From NCBI RefSeq assembly GCF_029439455.1, contig NZ_JAQFVG010000251.1, forward strand, positions 1 to 64,000: a DNA stretch of 64,000 bases, written 5' to 3'. Made by a program: the position numbers and the translations under genes. This DNA comes from Caballeronia sp. BR00000012568055. Its GTDB lineage: Bacteria > Pseudomonadota > Gammaproteobacteria > Burkholderiales > Burkholderiaceae. Shown here one piece after another: positions 1 to 10,266 of this stretch. Every line of letters begins with the position of its first letter. The stretch's first letter is position 1. The notes under the pieces were generated by a model, which saw nothing but the letters and a program-made list of their open reading frames with translations, searched no databases and was not told the origin of the DNA.

Positions 1-311
1 ATAGACCCCTACGGCGATGGCGCGTGAGCGCCGAACACGCCGCGCGGATGAGCGCGTGCCGCTTGGTTAAGGAAATAGAGGTGCTTAAATGGCGCGTACC
101 GAGCACTTGACAGGCCGGGCAGGCCTCCGTGGCGGCGGGCTATTGTTACCGAGAGAAACCATTAATCCACTTGCCGTATCAAGAGGCAGTGTCCGGTTGA
201 AAAAGCTGCTTTCTTTGGTGACTTTCTTTGCAGCAGCAAAGAAAGTTACCCCCCCGCCGGGGAGGCGGCTACTGCATAACCAGCAAGACAAAGCCAGCAG
301 CAAAAAAAACC
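1..311. other. Gene-free left end
   Basis: No convincing gene lies in the first 311 bases. Short open frames on both strands run through the palindrome at 221-246 and read like translated repeat rather than protein. The stretch lies downstream of the efflux operon, whose last gene stops at 312. Apart from the palindrome I see no promoter or RNA gene that I can defend. Confidence 0.6.
221..246. repeat. Dispersed Burkholderiales-type palindrome
   Basis: Perfect inverted repeat: ACTTTCTTTGC (221-231), four-base loop AGCA, then GCAAAGAAAGT (236-246). Because it is palindromic, both strands translate to the same peptide VTFFAAAKKVT in one frame. I recall near-identical elements scattered in intergenic DNA of Burkholderia and Paraburkholderia, where they produce spurious hypothetical ORFs. 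No T-tract follows on either side, so it is not a standard intrinsic terminator, although it lies just beyond the efflux operon and could protect the transcript end. Confidence 0.7.
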
Positions 312-1751
312 TCACCGACCGCCGTCATCCCGCTCCCACCCACCGCCTAACGCCAGAAACAAATTCACCTGATCCTGCGCAACCTGCCCTTCAGCCGCGG
401 CAACCTGAGCCGCAACCCCAGTCAGCGTCCTGGTCGCATCAAGATCAGCGACAAAAGACTCCCGCCCAGCGGAATAAAGCCGATGTGTCTCATCCGCCGA
501 TTCAACCGCCGATTGATAAGCCGTCCGTAAAGCATCCGCACGCGTCGTATCGCCCGCGTAAGTGGCGAGATTGCTCTGAGTCTCGCGCAAGGCATTGAGC
601 ACCACAGCATCGAAATGAGCCAGCGCACCGCTGGAAGCCGCTTCCGCCTGAATCACGCGCGCGCGCTGTCCGTTGATCGGAAAGCTCCAGCTGATCAAAG
701 GCCCGAACGCCCAGCGATTCGTATTCGCGCCGAACAAATCCTCCGCCACGCCCACCGATTCCACCGACGCTCCCAGACTCACCGATGGATACAAGGCCGC
801 CGTCGCCACGCCAATGCGCGCCGTCGATGCCGCCAGTTGCCGCTCGGCCTGCCGCACGTCGGGACGGCGCTGGAGCAGGGCCGCGCCATCGCCGACGGGA
901 ATCGGCTGACGCAGCTTCGGCAGCTTCTTGCACGCGAGCGCTTCGGGCGGCAAAGCCGACACCGGACGCGCCAGCAATTGCGACAGCCGATACCGCGCCA
1001 CCCGCTGACGCGCGATAAAACGCGGAATATCGGCAGCGAGCGTATCGGCCTGAGTTTGTCCGCGCGTCACTTCGGACACGTTGCCGCGTCCCGCGCTCTG
1101 CAATCGGCGTGACAGCACCACGCGCTGCTTCTGCAAGGACAGCGAACGCCGCGCAATCTCCAGTTCTTCAGATGCCGAACATGATTCGACATACGCCCGC
1201 ACGACATCGGCGACGACCGTGATGCGCGCGAGGTCGCTCGCTGCCTCGACGGCGTCGTCATCGGCTTTGGCCGCTTCGACGCCGCGCCGCAGCTTGCCGA
1301 ACAGATCGAGTTCATAGGAAACGCTCAGATCGAGCGCGCCTTCGTTCACGACCGGCAGTTTCTCTGTCAACAAATACTGTTCCGCCGATTCCTGCGCCCG
1401 CTGGAACGCCGCCGATGTCTTGCCCGAAAATCCTCCTTGCTGCTCCGCGAACGCGACTTCCGCGCGCGAGCGCGCGAGATTGGCCGCCGCCACGCGCAAA
1501 TCCGCGTTCGAGACGAGCGCTTCATCGACCAACTTATCGACGACCGGATCGTCGTACAGACGCCACCATTTGACGGGCACGGCGCCTTGAGTGACGGGCG
1601 CATCGCTTGCGCCGTCGATGGCGCCGTTGGTGTACGAGGCCTTCGCCGCCGCGCCATCGGGCATCGAATAGTTGGGGCCGACAGTCATACAGCCGTTCAG
1701 CGCCAGCAGCGAGCAGGCGGCAAGCGCTGCATTCAGACGCGTCATCTTCAT
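312..1751 (-). CDS. NodT-family outer-membrane efflux lipoprotein
   Basis: 479-residue outer-membrane factor that forms the exit duct of a tripartite efflux pump. The N-terminus has a hydrophobic signal ending in the lipobox LNGC, so the mature protein is expected to be lipidated at Cys21. The body has the two OEP-type halves of the TolC/OprM/NodT family, including the VGPNY start typical of NodT proteins. Its ATG overlaps the stop of the adaptor gene (ATGA at 1748-1751), so the two are translationally coupled. It is the last gene of the operon marR-FUSC-DUF1656-HlyD-NodT. The family is certain; the substrate, probably aromatic or hydrophobic carboxylic acids, is inferred from the operon type. 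Confidence 0.93.
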   Translation of the reverse strand: MKMTRLNAALAACSLLALNGCMTVGPNYSMPDGAAAKASYTNGAIDGASDAPVTQGAVPVKWWRLYDDPVVDKLVDEALVSNADLRVAAANLARSRAEVAFAEQQGGFSGKTSAAFQRAQESAEQYLLTEKLPVVNEGALDLSVSYELDLFGKLRRGVEAAKADDDAVEAASDLARITVVADVVRAYVESCSASEELEIARRSLSLQKQRVVLSRRLQSAGRGNVSEVTRGQTQADTLAADIPRFIARQRVARYRLSQLLARPVSALPPEALACKKLPKLRQPIPVGDGAALLQRRPDVRQAERQLAASTARIGVATAALYPSVSLGASVESVGVAEDLFGANTNRWAFGPLISWSFPINGQRARVIQAEAASSGALAHFDAVVLNALRETQSNLATYAGDTTRADALRTAYQSAVESADETHRLYSAGRESFVADLDATRTLTGVAAQVAAAEGQVAQDQVNLFLALGGGWERDDGGR

Positions 1752-2701
1752 TGCGATGCACCCGAAGCATGCGCCGCAACAGGCGAGGCAGGCGCAGTCG
1801 GCGTCGCAGGCACCGCATTCGTCTTACCCGCAGGTGTAATACCACGTACGGAAACGGTCGCCGTGCGTCCCGCGATCATGCGGAAATCGGCGGGGATTTC
1901 ATCGAGCTGGACGCGCACGGGAATACGCTGCGCGAGCCGCACCCAACTGAAGGCCGGGTTCACGTTCGGCAAGAGCGTCGAACTTTGCTGACGGTCGCGA
2001 TCCTCGATCGCCGCGACGATGCTCTGCACATGCCCGCGCAACAGACCCGGCTCGCCCATCACCTTGATATCCACCGGCTGACCGATATCGATACCGCCGA
2101 GCTTCGTCTCCTCGAAGTAACCATCGACGCGGAACGAGTGCATATCCACCACCGACAACACCGCGCGTCCCGCCGACACATATTCGCCCACACGCGGCGC
2201 GCGATCGTTCAGATAGCCATCGACGGGACTGACGATGGTCGTACGCTGCAAATTGAGTTTGGCGGTATCCACGGCGACTTGCGCATCGGCGATGGCGGCA
2301 GCGGCGGTCTCCACGCGCGAGTGCGTTTCTTCGACCACTTCACGCGCCACCAGATTGCCGAGCGCGCGATTGCGGGCATCTTCGCGGCGCGCCTGATCGA
2401 GCGTGGCCTGACGCGATTGCACCACCGCCTGCGCATTGCGCAGCGCCAGTTCGTAGCGCGCCTGATCGATCAGAAATAGCACCTGACCTTGCTTGACCTG
2501 CTGATTGTCCGACACCTCGACGCTGGTGATGAGGCCCGACACATCGGGTGCGACCTGAATGACATCGGCGCGCACGTGGCCGTCGCGCGTCCACGGCGCG
2601 AACAGGTAGTAATCGACCAGCTTCCACAACACGACCGCGGCGATGGCGACGACGATAAGCGTGAGCAGCACTTGCCCGACGGAGAACCAGGTTTTTTTCA
2701 C
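1748..2701 (-). CDS. HlyD/AaeA-family periplasmic adaptor
   Basis: Membrane fusion protein of about 317 residues linking the inner-membrane FUSC pump to the outer-membrane duct. From the GTG at 2701 it begins VKKTWFS, followed by one N-terminal membrane helix (about residues 8-30), a biotinyl-lipoyl-like half (around DVIQVAPDVSGLI), an alpha hairpin and the matching barrel half, which is the standard HlyD_D23/AaeA layout. A longer frame exists upstream, but the GTG start overlaps the DUF1656 stop (GTGA), as expected in this tightly packed operon. The Ala- and Pro-rich C-terminal tail is not conserved-looking. Confidence 0.9.
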   Translation of the reverse strand: MKKTWFSVGQVLLTLIVVAIAAVVLWKLVDYYLFAPWTRDGHVRADVIQVAPDVSGLITSVEVSDNQQVKQGQVLFLIDQARYELALRNAQAVVQSRQATLDQARREDARNRALGNLVAREVVEETHSRVETAAAAIADAQVAVDTAKLNLQRTTIVSPVDGYLNDRAPRVGEYVSAGRAVLSVVDMHSFRVDGYFEETKLGGIDIGQPVDIKVMGEPGLLRGHVQSIVAAIEDRDRQQSSTLLPNVNPAFSWVRLAQRIPVRVQLDEIPADFRMIAGRTATVSVRGITPAGKTNAVPATPTAPASPVAAHASGASQ

Positions 2702-2907
2702 GGAAAGAGCCGATGCGAGACGATGACGACAAGCCCCAGCACCATCACATAGATGCCGAGATCGAAAATGGAGCGATGCCACACGAAGCGATAAACACCC
2801 AGACGCGCGAGCACGGTGCGGATCGCCAGATTCAGCAAATAGGCGATGAACATCAGCACCAGCACGGCGGGTACGAACACGCCGAGAATGTCGATTTCAC
2901 CGATCAT
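2698..2907 (-). CDS. DUF1656 (AaeX-like) small membrane protein
   Basis: 69-residue protein with two predicted membrane helices (about residues 8-28 and 47-65). It matches the DUF1656/AaeX family, which nearly always lies between FUSC pump and HlyD adaptor genes. Its role is unknown; it is presumed to be a small inner-membrane accessory of the pump. The start is ATG at 2907, 34 bases after the FUSC stop, and the stop overlaps the adaptor start. Confidence 0.9.
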   Translation of the reverse strand: MIGEIDILGVFVPAVLVLMFIAYLLNLAIRTVLARLGVYRFVWHRSIFDLGIYVMVLGLVVIVSHRLFP

Positions 2908-2941
2908 GCCTGACGGTCCATGAAGAAAAGTTGAGTGAGCA

Positions 2942-5071
2942 TCATGCCGGTTCCTGACGCGGCGCGCCGCCAGCGGTATCGGGTTGCGGCTGCGTGGCGG
3001 GCGGATGCAGCGACAAACGCATGCCGATCAGCGCGTGCAGCGTATCGCGCAGGTACTTTTCGCCGAGCGTGGGGGCTTGCGGTTGCGGGTTCGTGGCGTC
3101 GGCATCGCCGGGGCCTTCTGCGATGTTGCGGCGCGAGACCTGGCGCGCGGCGGTATCGATTGCATCGATCAGTTCGTGCGGCACCGGCTGACGCGTGCGC
3201 GCCGCGATGCAGTGTTCGAAGTAGCGGCGCACATCGCCGAGTACGTCTTCGATCGAGCGCTGCAAATCCGTCGGCAATTTGCGATGCGCGCGCCGCAAAT
3301 CCAGCGCATTCAACGCGACGCGAAAGTCGCGAAAGCTTTCCACCGATGGGTGCTTGTTCGAGTCCGTCGCGGCCAGACGCGGCAGCAGTTGCATCAGCCG
3401 GTCGAGCATGCGCGAATAGAGATTGCGCTGATCCGCAATCGCGCCCGGAGACGCGCATACGACGATATCCGCCCACGCCGAACGCGTCAGCCGCGCGACG
3501 GCCAGTTCCGCGCCGAACGGCCGCGTCACCGTGGTCCAGATATAGGCGAACAAGAGCCCGGCGACGCCCGCGAGATTGCTGTTCACGAACACGAAGAAGT
3601 CGGCTTCGTAAGCGCTCTGAATGCTAATGAAAGTGGCCGTGTTGACAGCGGCAAGCATGGTCACGAGCGTGAATTGCGGGCGCGGAATCAGCGTGCCGAT
3701 AATCAAAAACGGTCCCGCAAAAATGATCACCAGCATCGGGAAATCGTGGACGATCGGCAACACGACGAACACGTAGAGACCGGCGAGCATCACGCTCGCG
3801 CAGGTCGCGAGGAAAAACTTGAAAACCTGCGGCGCGGGGTCGTCGAGCGTGGCGAAGAAGCAGCATGAAACGGCCGCGAGCGTGACCGCGCCCGCGCCAT
3901 CGTTCCAGCCGGATTCGATCCACAGCGCGCACGCGAAGATGATCGCGCCGACCGCGACCGCCGTGGAGAACAGCATCATGCCGAGGTCGAAAAAGCGCTC
4001 GGTGCCGCCCAGACGCCAGTGTTTGAAGCGCGGCTGCCAGACTTCCGTGTCGTGGAGAATGGCGGCGCGCAGCGAGCGGATGTCCTGCCAGACATCGACG
4101 ACCTGCGCGAGCCGCCACAGCGCGTTCGAAAGCAGCGCGCCGTCGATGGTCGCGAGCGCGTCGGCCGATGGGCGCATCGCGAGGATGCGGTTGCGCAAGG
4201 TATCGGCGGTGCGCGTGTCGTCGGGTTCATCGGGCTTGGGCACCGGCAGACCGACCCATTTCGCCACGTCCTGCAGCAGCGGAACAAGACCTTCGGGCTG
4301 CGTGCCGCGTGTATCGATCAGTTCGATCAGGGGATCGGCAAGCGAGGAAATCAGCGGCAGGAATATCTGCATGCGGCCCTGCAAGGCACGCGCGCGGCGG
4401 ATAGTGCCGGGCTGCGTGTGATCGTAGGTCAACTGGCTCAGAATCAGTTCCAGCCCGTTGACGGTCGCCGCCAGCCGCTGCCGCGCCGCCGAAATCGGTG
4501 CGCCCGCCAGATGTCCGGACAGCGTTTCGCTCGCATAGAAAGCGGCGTCGCGGAACCACGCATCGGTACGTTCGATCAGCGTGGGCGCGAGCCGGCTCGG
4601 AAACACCACGCTGCCGACAATGCTCGCCACCACGATGCCCAGCGTAATCTCTTCGGTCCGCGAAATCGCCAGATCGAACACGGCGGTCGGATTGGTCACG
4701 GCGGGCAGCGCGATCAGCGGCAGCGTGTAGCCCGCCAGCAGAAACACGTAGCTGCGCGCGGTGCGATCGAACATCGAAAGAAACAGCAGGGTGCCGGTCC
4801 AGAGCGCCACGGCCGCGCTGAAGATATAGGGCGATTCGACGAACGGCGGCACGATCAGCACCGCGCCCGCCGCGCCGATCATGGTGCCGAGCGCGCGATA
4901 CAGCGCCTTCGAACGCGTCGCGCCGACGAACGGATTCGAGACGATATAGACGGTTGCCATCGCCCAGTAAGGACGCGGCAGTTCCAGCCATAGACCGATG
5001 TAGAGCGCGATCATTGCCGCCGCGAAGGTCTTCGCGGAGAACAGCCACTCGCGGGCGGAGGGAAAGTTCAC
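2942..5071 (-). CDS. FUSC-family aromatic acid exporter (AaeB-like)
   Basis: 709-residue inner-membrane pump of the FUSC/AaeB family. It has the usual duplicated plan: an N-terminal block of about six helices, a long cytoplasmic domain (about residues 165-370), a second helix block (about 375-520) and a C-terminal cytoplasmic tail. The motif RPYWAM with the following SNPFVGATRSKA region is typical of the family's first block. The start is GTG at 5071, four bases after the marR stop, so marR leads the same operon. E. coli AaeB exports p-hydroxybenzoate, and a similar substrate is the best guess. The second block contains several Cys residues but nothing looks broken. Confidence 0.92.
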   Translation of the reverse strand: MNFPSAREWLFSAKTFAAAMIALYIGLWLELPRPYWAMATVYIVSNPFVGATRSKALYRALGTMIGAAGAVLIVPPFVESPYIFSAAVALWTGTLLFLSMFDRTARSYVFLLAGYTLPLIALPAVTNPTAVFDLAISRTEEITLGIVVASIVGSVVFPSRLAPTLIERTDAWFRDAAFYASETLSGHLAGAPISAARQRLAATVNGLELILSQLTYDHTQPGTIRRARALQGRMQIFLPLISSLADPLIELIDTRGTQPEGLVPLLQDVAKWVGLPVPKPDEPDDTRTADTLRNRILAMRPSADALATIDGALLSNALWRLAQVVDVWQDIRSLRAAILHDTEVWQPRFKHWRLGGTERFFDLGMMLFSTAVAVGAIIFACALWIESGWNDGAGAVTLAAVSCCFFATLDDPAPQVFKFFLATCASVMLAGLYVFVVLPIVHDFPMLVIIFAGPFLIIGTLIPRPQFTLVTMLAAVNTATFISIQSAYEADFFVFVNSNLAGVAGLLFAYIWTTVTRPFGAELAVARLTRSAWADIVVCASPGAIADQRNLYSRMLDRLMQLLPRLAATDSNKHPSVESFRDFRVALNALDLRRAHRKLPTDLQRSIEDVLGDVRRYFEHCIAARTRQPVPHELIDAIDTAARQVSRRNIAEGPGDADATNPQPQAPTLGEKYLRDTLHALIGMRLSLHPPATQPQPDTAGGAPRQEPA

Positions 5072-5075
5072 GGCT

Positions 5076-5537
5076 TCAGTCGTCGATAGGTTTGGCGGGT
5101 TTGCTTTCGAGCGATGCGTTGAAGACGTTCAGCACCCGCAACGTCGTCTCCAGATCCTCACGGCTGACATCTTTCAGCAGACGCGCGCGCAGCGTGACCA
5201 GCCGCGCTTCCATGCGCGCGGTGACGGCGCGGCCTTCATCGGTGAGCGTGATGGTTTTGGCGCGGCGATCCTCGGGGTCTTCGTCGCGGCGCACCAGACC
5301 CGCCGCACACAACTGATCCAGCAAACGCACCAGCGACGGCCCTTCGATCCCGACATGCTAAGCCAGCGTCACCTGTCTAACCGCTTCGCCCAGCCGGTTG
5401 GCCGTGAGCAGCGGCACGGCGCACGCCTCCGACACACCGTACGACGCCAGCACCCCATGACTGGTGCGGCGCCAGCGGCGCGCGGCCAGCACGAGCGTGC
5501 TGCTGACGGAGCGGCGAAGAATATCGAGATAGGGCAT
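5076..5537 (-). pseudogene. MarR-family regulator, interrupted by an in-frame amber stop
   Basis: Read from ATG at 5537, this frame encodes a MarR/SlyA-type protein of 153 codons in a single frame. It is interrupted at codon 60 by TAG (5358-5360), within the sequence VRQVTLA-stop-HVGIEGPSLVRLLDQL. In homologues this position is normally Glu (LAEHVGIEGPS), so one G-to-T change explains it and no frameshift is needed. The intact C-terminal part carries the winged-helix wing (RRDEDPEDRRAK) and the last dimerisation helix. A restart at GTG 5330 would lack the N-terminal dimerisation helices and much of the DNA-binding domain. The gene heads the efflux operon and would normally repress it. A sequencing error or suppression cannot be excluded. 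Confidence 0.85.
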
Positions 5538-5566
5538 GGGGCGCGATTATAGCGACTGTTTAATTC

Positions 5567-5584
5567 GTTAGCATCCTATCTAAC
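5567..5584. promoter_or_regulatory. Candidate MarR operator
   Basis: Inverted repeat GTTAG-N8-CTAAC, 30 bases upstream of the marR start and in the divergent region shared with the beta-lactamase gene. Its 18-bp size and short arms fit MarR-family operators, which usually overlap their own promoter. The site remains intact although the regulator gene carries a stop codon. Assignment is by position and symmetry only. Confidence 0.5.
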
Positions 5585-5636
5585 CAAAATTTCTCGTGAA
5601 GAAATCGTGTCGGGCGAGGGGAATAGAATCGCGGTT

Positions 5637-5658
5637 CGCGCAATCGTCGCGCAATCGT
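5637..5658. repeat. Tandem 11-bp repeat upstream of ampC
   Basis: CGCGCAATCGT occurs twice head-to-tail (5637-5647 and 5648-5658), ending just before the Shine-Dalgarno of the beta-lactamase gene. Eleven bases is one helical turn, so both copies face the same side of the DNA. The GCGCAATC core resembles a half-site of the LacI-type palindromes at 8925-8966. Function is unproven. Confidence 0.4.
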
Positions 5659-5675
5659 TTAAGGAACCCGGAGCT

Positions 5676-6824
5676 ATGAAATTATTGATGGCGGCGGCAC
5701 TGCTGATCGTTTCAGGTGCGGCAGCGGCGCAGGACGAAGTCAAACCCATCGTCGATCAAACCATTCAGCCGTTGATGCAGAAAAACGCGATCGCGGGCAT
5801 GGCGGTCGGCGTGGTGGTGCAGGGCAAGGCTTATGTGTACGACTACGGGCTGGCATCGAAGGAAGGCAGGAAGTCCGTTACGCGCGATACCTTGTTCGAA
5901 CTCGGCTCGGTCAGCAAGACGCTGACGGTCACGCTGGCGTCGTATGCGCGCGAGCAGGGCGCGCTTTCTCTGAGCGATCCCGTCAGCAAGTTCCTGCCGA
6001 CGCTCAAAGGCAGCCCGTTCGGCGACGATGTCACGTTGCTCAATCTCGGCACGCACACGCCCGGCGGTTTGCCGCTGCAAGTGCCCGACGAAATCCACGA
6101 TAACGCCGAACTGCTGACCTGGTTCAAGGCATGGCAGCCGCCGCATCCGCCGGGCTCGGTGCGCACGTATTCGAATCCGGGCATCGGCACCTTGGGTCTG
6201 GTGACCGCGAAAGCCATGCACGCCGATTACGATTCGCTGATGCAGCAGCGCGTTTTCCCTGCGCTCGGCATGAAGAACAGCTTTATGCACGTGCCCGCCG
6301 CGCGCGAACGCGATTACGCACAAGGCTATACGAAGGATGAGAAGCCGATCCGCATGAAGCCGGGCGTGCTGGCATCCGAAGCGTATGGCGTGCGATCGAC
6401 GGCATCGGATATGACACGCTTTTTGCAGGCCAATATGAACGATGCAAGCGGTATTGCCGCGCCGTGGCAACGCGCGATCGACGCTACGCACACGGGCTAT
6501 TTCAACGTCGGACCGATGACGCAGGATTTGATCTGGGAACAGTACGCGTACCCGGTGAAGCTGGACGCCTTGCTCGAAGGCAACGGCAATTCCATGATCC
6601 TCGATGCGAAGCCGGTCACGCGTATCGATCCGCCGCAAGCGCCGCGTGAGGATGTGTGGATCAACAAGACCGGATCGACGAATGGCTTCGGCACGTATAT
6701 CGCGTTTGTGCCGGCAAAGCATGTGGGTATCGTGATGCTGGCGAACAAGAATTATCCAAATAGTGAGCGCGTGCAGGCCGCGTATGCGATCTTGGAAGCG
6801 TTGATGCTACGCTTGAAGCCCTGA
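5676..6824 (+). CDS. ampC: Class C beta-lactamase (AmpC family)
   Basis: 382-residue periplasmic serine hydrolase. A signal peptide of about 19 residues ends at AAAAQ. The three class C motifs are present in order: SVSK (Ser78, Lys81), YSN (Tyr165-Asn167) and KTG (Lys331-Gly333). The LPLQVP segment after THTPGG is also typical of AmpC. The frame is open further upstream, but ATG 5676 is chosen because it begins the signal peptide and has AAGGA about 10 bases before it. No ampR-type LysR gene is adjacent, so the usual induction circuit is not seen here. A neighbouring tandem 11-bp repeat (5637-5658) could be regulatory. Confidence 0.93.
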   Translation: MKLLMAAALLIVSGAAAAQDEVKPIVDQTIQPLMQKNAIAGMAVGVVVQGKAYVYDYGLASKEGRKSVTRDTLFELGSVSKTLTVTLASYAREQGALSLSDPVSKFLPTLKGSPFGDDVTLLNLGTHTPGGLPLQVPDEIHDNAELLTWFKAWQPPHPPGSVRTYSNPGIGTLGLVTAKAMHADYDSLMQQRVFPALGMKNSFMHVPAARERDYAQGYTKDEKPIRMKPGVLASEAYGVRSTASDMTRFLQANMNDASGIAAPWQRAIDATHTGYFNVGPMTQDLIWEQYAYPVKLDALLEGNGNSMILDAKPVTRIDPPQAPREDVWINKTGSTNGFGTYIAFVPAKHVGIVMLANKNYPNSERVQAAYAILEALMLRLKP

Positions 6825-6833
6825 GCTTTTTGA

Positions 6834-8833
<2,000 letters not shown>

Positions 8834-8924
8834 GTCGTTCGATACGGATACACGCTGTTCCACGCGATTAGACCATGAACCCACGGCCCGTCACGCTGGA
8901 TGCGGGCATCAGTGTAAACCATGA

Positions 8925-8940
8925 TGATTGCGCAATCATT
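8925..8940. promoter_or_regulatory. LacI-type operator 1
   Basis: Perfect 16-bp palindrome ATGATTGCGCAATCAT with the central CG typical of LacI-family operators. An identical copy lies 26 bp away, centre to centre. It sits just upstream of the -35 box proposed for the dehydratase promoter. Confidence 0.75.
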
Positions 8941-8945
8941 TTCGC

Positions 8946-8974
8946 TTGGAATGATTGCGCAATCATTTTATGAT
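8946..8974 (+). promoter_or_regulatory. Sigma-70 promoter for the aldarate dehydratase gene
   Basis: TTGGAA (8946-8951) and TATGAT (8969-8974) are separated by 17 bases, a good -35/-10 pair. The spacer holds almost the whole second operator palindrome, so a bound repressor would block polymerase directly. Confidence 0.6.
8951..8966. promoter_or_regulatory. LacI-type operator 2, in the promoter spacer
   Basis: Second exact copy of ATGATTGCGCAATCAT, lying between the -35 and -10 boxes of the proposed promoter. Two identical sites 26 bp apart suggest cooperative binding by the divergent LacI regulator. Confidence 0.75.
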
Positions 8975-9063
8975 CGGGGTATCGAATGAAAGGGTGAACC
9001 TGGCGGCGTGGGAATGCAGCGCGCCGTCGCATCGAATGTGATTTCCGCAAAGGAGAGATGTTC

Positions 9064-10227
9064 ATGAGCATGGCTAACAATCTTGCAGCAGCGACGCCGT
9101 CGATCGATCAGATCAAGTGGGTGCGTGTAGCATCGACGTTTCTGCCGCTCGCCAATCCGATCAGCGATGCCAAAGTGCTCACCGGCCGTCAAAAGCCGAT
9201 GACGGAAATCGCGATTCTGTTTGTCGAACTCGAAACGGCGGACGGGCATCGCGGACTCGGTTTCAGCTATTCGAAGCGTGCGGGCGGGCCGGGCCAATTC
9301 GCGCATGCGAAAGAGATTGCGCCGGTGCTGATCGGCGAAGATCCGAGCGATATCGCGCGTCTGTGGGACAAACTGGCGTGGGCGGGGGCATCGGTGGGGC
9401 GCAGTGGCATGGCCGCGCAAGCCATCGGCGCGTTCGATGTCGCGTTGTGGGATTTGAAGGCCAAACGCGCGAATCTGTCGCTGGCCAAGCTGATCGGCGC
9501 GCAACGCGATTCGGTGCGCTGCTACAACACATCGGGCGGCTTCCTGCACACGCCGCTGGATCAACTGCTGGTGAATACGGATGCGTCGCGCGAAAAGGGT
9601 ATCGGCGGGATCAAGCTGAAGGTGGGCCAGCCGGATTGCGCGCTCGACATTCATCGCGTGCAGACCGTGCGCAAGCATCTCGGCGATGCCTTCCCGCTGA
9701 TGGTCGATGCAAACCAGCAGTGGGATCGACCGACCGCGCAGCGCATGTGCCGCACCTTCGAGCAGTTCAATCTCATCTGGATCGAAGAGCCGCTCGATTG
9801 CTACGATGCCGAAGGTCACGCCGCACTCGCCGCACAATTCGATACGCCGATCGCCACGGGTGAAATGCTGACCAGCGTGTCCGAGCATTGGGAGTTCATC
9901 CGCCAGCGCGGCGCGGATTATCTGATGCCGGATGCACCGCGCGTCGGTGGGATTACGCCGTTTTTGAAGGTAGCGACGCTGGCGGATCACGCGGGTTTGA
10001 TGCTCGCGCCGCACTTCGCGATGGAACTGCATGTGCATCTTGCCGCGTGTTACTCGCGTGAACCTTGGGTCGAGCACTTCGAATGGCTCGAACCGTTGTT
10101 CAACGAGCGGCTTGAGACGAAGAACGGCCGCATGATCGTGCCGACGCGGCCGGGGCTGGGTCTGACGTTGAGCGAGCGCGTGAAGGAGTGGACGGCGCAG
10201 GAAGTGGAGGTCGGAACGCGCGCGTAA
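9064..10227 (+). CDS. Galactarate / L-talarate dehydratase (enolase superfamily)
   Basis: 387-residue mandelate-racemase-group enzyme predicted to dehydrate an aldarate to a 2-keto-3-deoxy acid. The KLKVG motif gives the catalytic Lys pair (Lys184, Lys186). MVDANQQW, WIEEPL and ATGEM supply the three Mg2+ ligands, and APHFAME supplies the catalytic His. The block from DANQQWDR to APHFAME matches the TalrD/GalrD subgroup as I remember it. ATG 9064 is preferred over ATG 9058 because AGGAG at 9051-9055 is correctly spaced only for 9064. It is controlled by the divergent LacI gene through two operators. Galactarate could arise from galactose or galacturonate oxidation. Confidence 0.87.
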   Translation: MSMANNLAAATPSIDQIKWVRVASTFLPLANPISDAKVLTGRQKPMTEIAILFVELETADGHRGLGFSYSKRAGGPGQFAHAKEIAPVLIGEDPSDIARLWDKLAWAGASVGRSGMAAQAIGAFDVALWDLKAKRANLSLAKLIGAQRDSVRCYNTSGGFLHTPLDQLLVNTDASREKGIGGIKLKVGQPDCALDIHRVQTVRKHLGDAFPLMVDANQQWDRPTAQRMCRTFEQFNLIWIEEPLDCYDAEGHAALAAQFDTPIATGEMLTSVSEHWEFIRQRGADYLMPDAPRVGGITPFLKVATLADHAGLMLAPHFAMELHVHLAACYSREPWVEHFEWLEPLFNERLETKNGRMIVPTRPGLGLTLSERVKEWTAQEVEVGTRA

Positions 10228-10234
10228 GCAGCGT

Positions 10235-10262
10235 AGCGGCTCCGTTTTGAAACGGAGCCGCT
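10235..10262. terminator. Hairpin between convergent genes
   Basis: Perfect 13-base inverted repeat AGCGGCTCCGTTT / AAACGGAGCCGCT separated by two bases, lying between the convergent dehydratase and malic enzyme genes. It probably ends transcription from both sides. No clear T-tract follows, so it may work with Rho or simply as an RNA end-protecting stem. Confidence 0.6.
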
Positions 10263-10266
10263 CCCC

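Noticed and set aside
85-598. Small hypothetical proteins at the left end on both strands
   Set aside because: They run through the dispersed palindrome and the opposite strand of the efflux lipoprotein gene and lack ribosome sites.
5076-5537. Frameshift in marR
   Set aside because: The N- and C-terminal parts are in the same frame; only a TAG codon separates them.
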